Source: a virus. Taken from it: a stretch of 64,000 nucleotides of DNA. Positions 58,790 through 64,000 of the stretch are shown piece by piece. Position 1 is the first letter of the stretch, and each line of letters begins with the position of its first letter. Location: positions 62,001 to 126,000 of IMG/VR virus record IMGVR_UViG_3300044732_001952; one strand, 5' to 3'. The notes under the pieces are model-generated. The model did no database searches. It had not been told where the DNA came from and saw only the letters and a list, made by a program, of their open reading frames with translations. Position numbers and translations under genes: made by a program.

Positions 58790-61700
58790 TATGTAACGTT
58801 ATGTACTAAAACATTATTTATGATGAAGTTATGGTTACCAGTAACGTTTTTAACGTTCCAAACCCTAACCATTTTATTTTGTTTTTCAATTATTTTAGAA
58901 ATTTTAACTTTATTAAATTTATTGTTAGAATAATAAAAACATTCATCACCACTACTAATTTGTTTTGTGGGTCCTATATGTTCAGAATCATTTACATCAG
59001 TTTGTCTATAAGAAGACCAACCTTTACCAACAACCCAAATAGGGTGGGTATCGGTACAAGTTATTTTAATTCCGTTATCAAAATTGTAAATTACAAGATT
59101 ATCTTTATAATTTATTGTAACGTTTTCAATACTACTTTCTTCAAAAATATTTGTATTTACATTATAACTTAATACAATATCACCAACTACTAAATCTTCA
59201 ATATTAATATTTTTACCACTACTTAACTTAATTTTAGAACCAGCCACAAAACATGAAACATCATAAGTAGGTGATGCTGGTTCGTAATCAGTATTACTAT
59301 TACTTTTCTTTTGTTTTTTTGGTTTTGGTTTTGTGCCAGATAATTCACCCTCATCAAGAAAAGTAAAACGTTGTGTATAGTAATTTTTCTTATCTTCTTT
59401 GGTGTATGTTAAATACTGTCTATCTTTTCTAACAGTCTGAGTTAAAAATCCTTTATACCCATTTAAAACATATGAATTATCAAAACCACCACTTGTTGTT
59501 GACCAATTATCTAAACTACCATTATCATTCCAATTTAATGGGTCTAAGCCTAATAACCATCTAGCATTTTCACCTGTTGCCCAAGATTCAAAAGCATCAA
59601 TAAATTGTATTTTTAAACTTTTTGGTATAAACATTAATTCTTTACATTCTTCTTTTAAAATAGGGTATTTATTATTTAATAAATTAGGTGTCTTATCACT
59701 GTAATTGATATTCTTATTTGTTTCAGTACTTAGATTAGTAATAACCAATGTTTTAGGACTTGTAAAATCAATACCTCTACCACTATCACTTAAAATAAAA
59801 GGCATTTGGTCGGGTCTACATTGGTCAAACCATCCTTTGGTAATATTACCTACAGCACTTCTAAATATACCATTACTAGGGACTTTATCATCATTTTTAC
59901 CAAAAATAGAACTTGATTTAGTCCATCCGGCTCGATATAATGAATTTGTAAAGTTAAAATCAGAAGCAGATAAACCAGGAGGAAAATTAATACTGTTATT
60001 AGGTCCGATAATTACTGGTTTTTGAGTTCCAAAATTTTTACTTATGGATGCTCCACCATTGGTCCATCTATCTACACCCCCTTGGGCACCTAACCATCTT
60101 CTTTGATAACTAGAATTTGTACCACCAAAAGATAAAGCATTTTGTTCTGGTTTTATTGCGTATACAGAACCACCTTTAAACCAAGGTCTAGACGTAGATG
60201 TATGGAAAAACCATACAGGGTCGTTTATGTCATCTATACCTATATTTGAATTGTCAGAAAGGTATGATTTATTTAATCTATTCCACCCTGAATTTATACT
60301 AGCGTCATAAGGAAAAGGGTCTTTTGTAGGTTTTATTTCGTCCCATAATAATAAATTAGTTTCTTTCATTCTCCATAAAATGGCTCCAATTAATAATATA
60401 TAAGCTTTAGGTGGATATGCCATAATAGCTGAAGTTGTGAAATTAGAAAATGATGATAAATCTGTATCACTATTGCCATCCCAAGGTGGAAAATGTCCTG
60501 TTCTAAATTCAGATTTTAAATTATCAAAACCAAATGACATTACCGCCATATAAGCCAATGGTTTGTATATATTATTAGTATTATCTACACCCCACTGATT
60601 TAATCCCCACCAAGTAGACCAATTTCTTCTTTGGTTTGAATCAGCTTTATTATGGTAAGATGGGTATGTACCAATATCTTCTCCAAGGTAAGTAGCAAAT
60701 TCACCAGAAGTTTTACCAGCCACTATTGAAACTACTTCATCAAGAGCCACGGTACCGTTATCACCACCAGACTCAGCGTATTGCCAAGAATTTTTCCATA
60801 AAGGATAATTAAGTAACCATAGTGGTGTGTTTATTATTGAATCCGCGGAACCAACAGAAGTATTAGTATTTGAGGCACCCATAAAATTAGACCAAAATAT
60901 ATATTTTGGAGAATAACTGTCATAAATTGTTCTCGATGAACTTAAATCTAATATTGGTCCCTCTTGTGGTAGGTCTTTTAGGTTTTCATATGTATGATAA
61001 AAATTAGGTGCAAAATAATCACCTAAAGTAAGCATATTTGTATTTTTATCTCTACTTAAATTTATGTCAGCCTCTGTCTCTATCACTTTTTTTGTATCAT
61101 AAGCGGTAGTTGGTTTGTCCCTAGGTGTTTTTGGCCTGAATTTTAATAATCTATACGCTAAAGAACCAACTTCTAAAAGATTTTCGGCTATACCACTATC
61201 AGTTTCTTCAGTACTAGCATAATATTTTTTATAACCATTTTTAATTTCTTCTATTAATGAATCACTACTAAAATCTATTTCTCTTGCTGTTAAATCAGTG
61301 TCTTTTACTAAAACAGCTCCACTTCCGTCATTATTATGTGGGTTTGCTGATATTTTTATATCTTTAGCACTATCAACCCTATCATTTAAATAAATTGGGC
61401 CTGTTAGTGTTAATACATTTTTAGCTGTAACGTATTGGAAATAGCTATTCCATATTTGTGATTGTTTATCTACAAGAGCTGGTGTACCACCAATAGCCGC
61501 GGTAGCCGAAACTTTCCACTCATCAAATTTTTGTGTTTTAAGTTTATTGGTTAAAACTCTTTTTATTTCTGTTATAATAAAATCTTTCTTTGCTGTTGTA
61601 ATATCATTTTGTAACCATTCTAGGGTCGTATTTACCCCGCCATCTAATTTAAGGGTTGTCATCAAATTTAAAGCATCAACATAACCCCAATCTTTCATTC

Positions 61701-63966
61701 TTTTTGTGGTAGCGGGAACTATTTTTCTTTTAAAAGAATCTGTATCTTTCCCTTGTGAACCGTAGGTAAATCCTTCACCACCATATCTACCTAATTGGTT
61801 ATTTGCAGCAATATTTTGTAATACTTTTGGGTTTTCTGCTAATCTTTGTGGTTTAATAGAATACTTATTACCAGTGTTAGAATATCCATTACTAGCCCCA
61901 TTACCATTAGTTAATGTTTCTACACCCCAACCATTTTTAAAACCTAATTGTGATTTCCAAACACTTAAACTATTAATCATAGTGTAGTCACCAATAATAA
62001 AAGCATTTTCACCCATTACTTTATAGATTGAATCAGCCCAAGAAGCTTGGTCACTACTACCGTTTTGTATTTTTAACCATCTATTTGGTGATTCTACTAC
62101 ACCAAATGCGTGAGTTTCGTAGGGTGTGATTGGGGCAAAATTATCATAACCAGGTAAATTTTCTAATTGTAATTCTAAAACAGCTAATTCACCTTTTAAT
62201 TTTGTTAAAGCTTTAATAAACGATTCAACAAATATTACTTCAGGCCAACTAACAAATTCGGGATTTTCCCCTGGGTATGTTTCTTTATCCCCAACTTCAC
62301 TATCAGAACCTTGTTTCTTTTCATAATATGTTGGCCAAGGATATACTTTGTTTTTTTGTTTATCGTTCTCTTCATCAGATAATTCAGCACCATTATTTTG
62401 GGTACCTTTTAAATCTAAAATTTGTTGGAGCCCAGTTTTATCTAGGCCAATATTCACATTATTTTCTTGGTGATATTTTTCTGCGTCACGAGAAGTTCTT
62501 AATAGTAATTCTAGAAATACCTCAACGTTTGTTAGAATTATAGCAAAAACATTACTAATTGTAGGTAAAAAACCTAACGTGGTCACAACTTCTTTGTTTA
62601 AGAAATTTTTAGTATTATCTTTTTCAATTATATATTTTTTATTAAGTTCTACACTAGCAACATCAATAGGTTTTAATAAACTTTCATATATATCAATATA
62701 ATAATCTCTTAAACCATCAACTATATTTATTGGTGTACCGAAAAATCCAGAAGCATTAGTTTTAATTGTATCCCAAGAAAGTATTGGTGGTCCATCAATA
62801 GCATTATTTGTGTAATAACTATTTACGGAATTATATTTTGCACCTATAGTACCACCTAATTGAGAGTTTTCCCCTGTACCAAAATAAGTTTCAACTACTT
62901 TTTTAAGTTCAACTAATACTGGATTATCATCTGATGCACTAACGTTGGGTAATTTTAAATATAATGTGTTTTTTTGGTTTGTAGTATTGGGACTAATTCT
63001 ATACCCACCATTGGGGGAATTAGCTATTTTTTCTAAAAATTTTTGTCTAAATTCTAAAACTGATTCTCGTAACCCCTTTAACTCATTTTTGGTTTTATTA
63101 ATTTTACCTAAATTGGTTACTTGTGTAGAATTTTTTAATTCACTTGTTCTTGATTCTAGTTTTTTAGAGGATTTAATTAAATCATAAACGTTTATAGGTT
63201 TTGTAGCATCAGTGAATGACGTTTGGTCTATTAATGGTGTTTCTACATTATTAACCAAAACTTTTTTATCCATTAATAATTTCCATTTTTCAGCCAAAAT
63301 ATCTTTACCATTATGTGGTTTTTCCATAAATCCAGCTGCCATAACATATCCCATAGGGATATCCGCTAAGAATGCATAAGTATAACCCACAAATTCTGCT
63401 TTCGATTCAAAGTTACCTGTGTCCGAATTAAATTTTGTATTAAATTTAGTTAAAGCTAATGTGTATGTAACTGGTCTACCATAATATCCTTTTACTGTTA
63501 ATTCAAAAACAGGGTAAGGTAAGTGAAAAAAGACTGCGTAAGGTGAACAGGGTCCTTGTTCAAATAAAGCTGCTCCACGAACATCCACAAAATCAATTAC
63601 AATTTGTGGCATGAAACTAGATTTAAATTCTATATTAATATTTGTGATACCAAATGAACCTAAATCTTCACCAAAGTTTAAGTTACCACCCCCAATGTTA
63701 GTCCAACTAGTATCAATACTATCTTTACCTGTTGGGTATGTGAAGTTAGTTTCTGATTTTACATTTCTTTGTTCTACAATATTAGTAACTTGGTCATTAG
63801 CGTCATCAAATGTTAAGATACTTCTACCTTTAGACCTAGCAACTAGTTTTACATACATCACCAAGTCTTCGTGATTAACTATTTCATCTGTTGGGTTTGG
63901 GTCAACGTATCTAATTCCGTTACCCATATCTTGAACTTTTGGTTGTGGTCCTTGATTAAGTGCCAT
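58789..63966 (-). CDS. giant baseplate protein with C-terminal Hint (intein-like) domain
   Basis: A 1725-residue protein, the largest here. The N-terminal 250 residues (IVIDFVDVRGAALFEQGPCS, then FELTVKGYYGRPVTYTLALT and KAEFVGYTYAFLADIPMGY) are of a tail/baseplate type, and helical parts follow at about 300-330 and 580-620. A long Trp- and Asn-rich middle has no domain I know. Residues 1572-1725 form a Hint domain: Cys1572-FVAGSKI (block A), CTDTHPIW (block B), and VWNVKNVTGNHNFIINNVLV ending HN (1722-1723) followed by only Val-Thr. It heads the operon of the three hub-like hydrolase carriers. The leader has A-rich sequence; a partial TAAATAA box is 16-22 nt upstream. Confidence 0.87.
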   Translation of the reverse strand: MALNQGPQPKVQDMGNGIRYVDPNPTDEIVNHEDLVMYVKLVARSKGRSILTFDDANDQVTNIVEQRNVKSETNFTYPTGKDSIDTSWTNIGGGNLNFGEDLGSFGITNINIEFKSSFMPQIVIDFVDVRGAALFEQGPCSPYAVFFHLPYPVFELTVKGYYGRPVTYTLALTKFNTKFNSDTGNFESKAEFVGYTYAFLADIPMGYVMAAGFMEKPHNGKDILAEKWKLLMDKKVLVNNVETPLIDQTSFTDATKPINVYDLIKSSKKLESRTSELKNSTQVTNLGKINKTKNELKGLRESVLEFRQKFLEKIANSPNGGYRISPNTTNQKNTLYLKLPNVSASDDNPVLVELKKVVETYFGTGENSQLGGTIGAKYNSVNSYYTNNAIDGPPILSWDTIKTNASGFFGTPINIVDGLRDYYIDIYESLLKPIDVASVELNKKYIIEKDNTKNFLNKEVVTTLGFLPTISNVFAIILTNVEVFLELLLRTSRDAEKYHQENNVNIGLDKTGLQQILDLKGTQNNGAELSDEENDKQKNKVYPWPTYYEKKQGSDSEVGDKETYPGENPEFVSWPEVIFVESFIKALTKLKGELAVLELQLENLPGYDNFAPITPYETHAFGVVESPNRWLKIQNGSSDQASWADSIYKVMGENAFIIGDYTMINSLSVWKSQLGFKNGWGVETLTNGNGASNGYSNTGNKYSIKPQRLAENPKVLQNIAANNQLGRYGGEGFTYGSQGKDTDSFKRKIVPATTKRMKDWGYVDALNLMTTLKLDGGVNTTLEWLQNDITTAKKDFIITEIKRVLTNKLKTQKFDEWKVSATAAIGGTPALVDKQSQIWNSYFQYVTAKNVLTLTGPIYLNDRVDSAKDIKISANPHNNDGSGAVLVKDTDLTAREIDFSSDSLIEEIKNGYKKYYASTEETDSGIAENLLEVGSLAYRLLKFRPKTPRDKPTTAYDTKKVIETEADINLSRDKNTNMLTLGDYFAPNFYHTYENLKDLPQEGPILDLSSSRTIYDSYSPKYIFWSNFMGASNTNTSVGSADSIINTPLWLLNYPLWKNSWQYAESGGDNGTVALDEVVSIVAGKTSGEFATYLGEDIGTYPSYHNKADSNQRRNWSTWWGLNQWGVDNTNNIYKPLAYMAVMSFGFDNLKSEFRTGHFPPWDGNSDTDLSSFSNFTTSAIMAYPPKAYILLIGAILWRMKETNLLLWDEIKPTKDPFPYDASINSGWNRLNKSYLSDNSNIGIDDINDPVWFFHTSTSRPWFKGGSVYAIKPEQNALSFGGTNSSYQRRWLGAQGGVDRWTNGGASISKNFGTQKPVIIGPNNSINFPPGLSASDFNFTNSLYRAGWTKSSSIFGKNDDKVPSNGIFRSAVGNITKGWFDQCRPDQMPFILSDSGRGIDFTSPKTLVITNLSTETNKNINYSDKTPNLLNNKYPILKEECKELMFIPKSLKIQFIDAFESWATGENARWLLGLDPLNWNDNGSLDNWSTTSGGFDNSYVLNGYKGFLTQTVRKDRQYLTYTKEDKKNYYTQRFTFLDEGELSGTKPKPKKQKKSNSNTDYEPASPTYDVSCFVAGSKIKLSSGKNINIEDLVVGDIVLSYNVNTNIFEESSIENVTINYKDNLVIYNFDNGIKITCTDTHPIWVVGKGWSSYRQTDVNDSEHIGPTKQISSGDECFYYSNNKFNKVKISKIIEKQNKMVRVWNVKNVTGNHNFIINNVLVHNVT
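58792..59253 (-). other. Hint domain (self-splicing/cleaving fold) inside 58789-63966
   Basis: Covers residues 1572-1725. All key positions are present: N-terminal Cys, TxxH-type block B, penultimate His and final Asn of the domain, then a two-residue end Val-Thr. The residue after Asn is Val, not Cys/Ser/Thr, so normal protein splicing is not expected; bacterial-intein-like N- or C-terminal cleavage is. Confidence 0.85.
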
Positions 63967-64000
63967 AAAAAACTTATTATTTATCCGTATAATCTTTTAT

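Noticed and set aside
58831-59172. Plus-strand ORF inside the Hint domain region
   Set aside because: Overlaps the well supported Hint domain; product is Asn/Ile/Phe-rich without motifs.
58792-59253. Hint domain as a homing-endonuclease-bearing intein
   Set aside because: At 154 residues there is no room for a LAGLIDADG or HNH endonuclease, and there is no C-extein to splice.

Overview
The window is part of a large, strictly lytic-looking T4-type (contractile-tail) phage genome that probably infects a Bacteroidota (flavobacterium-like) host. The T4 core genes are recognisable: SbcC/SbcD-like recombination nuclease (46/47), primase, replicative helicase, UvsX recombinase, single-strand binding protein, flap exonuclease, baseplate wedge proteins 25 and 6. 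Bacteroidota signs are the very low GC, A-rich start contexts without Shine-Dalgarno sequences, promoter candidates of the form TTTG-N19/20-TAnnTTTG, a sigma factor that resembles the short Bacteroidota RpoD, a Bacteroidota-type Sir2, and a tail protein with a DPSASNYD Cys-rich module common in Bacteroidota secreted proteins. No integrase, tRNA, CRISPR array or insertion sequence was seen. Head genes (portal, full major capsid protein, full terminase), tail sheath and tube lie outside the window.

Layout. Nearly everything is on the minus strand, so transcription runs from high to low coordinates, with ATGA/TAATG overlaps in many gene pairs. 1-1365: membrane proteins and an edge-truncated gene. 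1443-1838: the only plus-strand gene, ended by a bidirectional hairpin. 1878-3607: three small fibre-type proteins, the middle one a YadA-head-like repeat protein. 3660-3777: a likely small RNA gene with its own promoter and terminator. 3766-6432: Sir2 deacylase, sigma factor and small unknowns. 6478-17876: DNA metabolism (46, 47, PD-(D/E)XK nuclease, primase, RuvC-like resolvase), mixed with small proteins, some of which look like pieces of a T4-type capsid protein, plus a DruA/DUF4338-like protein. 17898-42857: tail and baseplate structural block, with large Cys-rich proteins, gp6 and gp25. 42997-52203: class II ribonucleotide reductase, helicase, exonuclease, UvsX, SSB and unknowns. 52244-63966: three paralogous hub-like proteins, each with a different C-terminal cargo (tail lysozyme plus SGNH hydrolase; an unknown domain; VanY-type peptidase), and a 1725-residue baseplate protein ending in a Hint (intein-like) domain.

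How it fits together. The replication and recombination genes form a T4-type replisome with class II nucleotide reduction. Two promoter classes are visible: Bacteroidota-type promoters, several almost directly at start codons, in front of probable early genes and the small RNA; and TATAAATA boxes, identical to the T4 late consensus, 7-13 nt before the starts of gp25, the resolvase and two unknown genes. The sigma factor is a candidate link between the two. The most unusual items are the triplicated hub proteins with swapped cell-wall enzymes, the self-processing-type Hint domain beside them, the capsid-fragment mini-proteins sharing a PIKKI-type tail, and the small RNA. All family names come from reading motifs; no database search was run.
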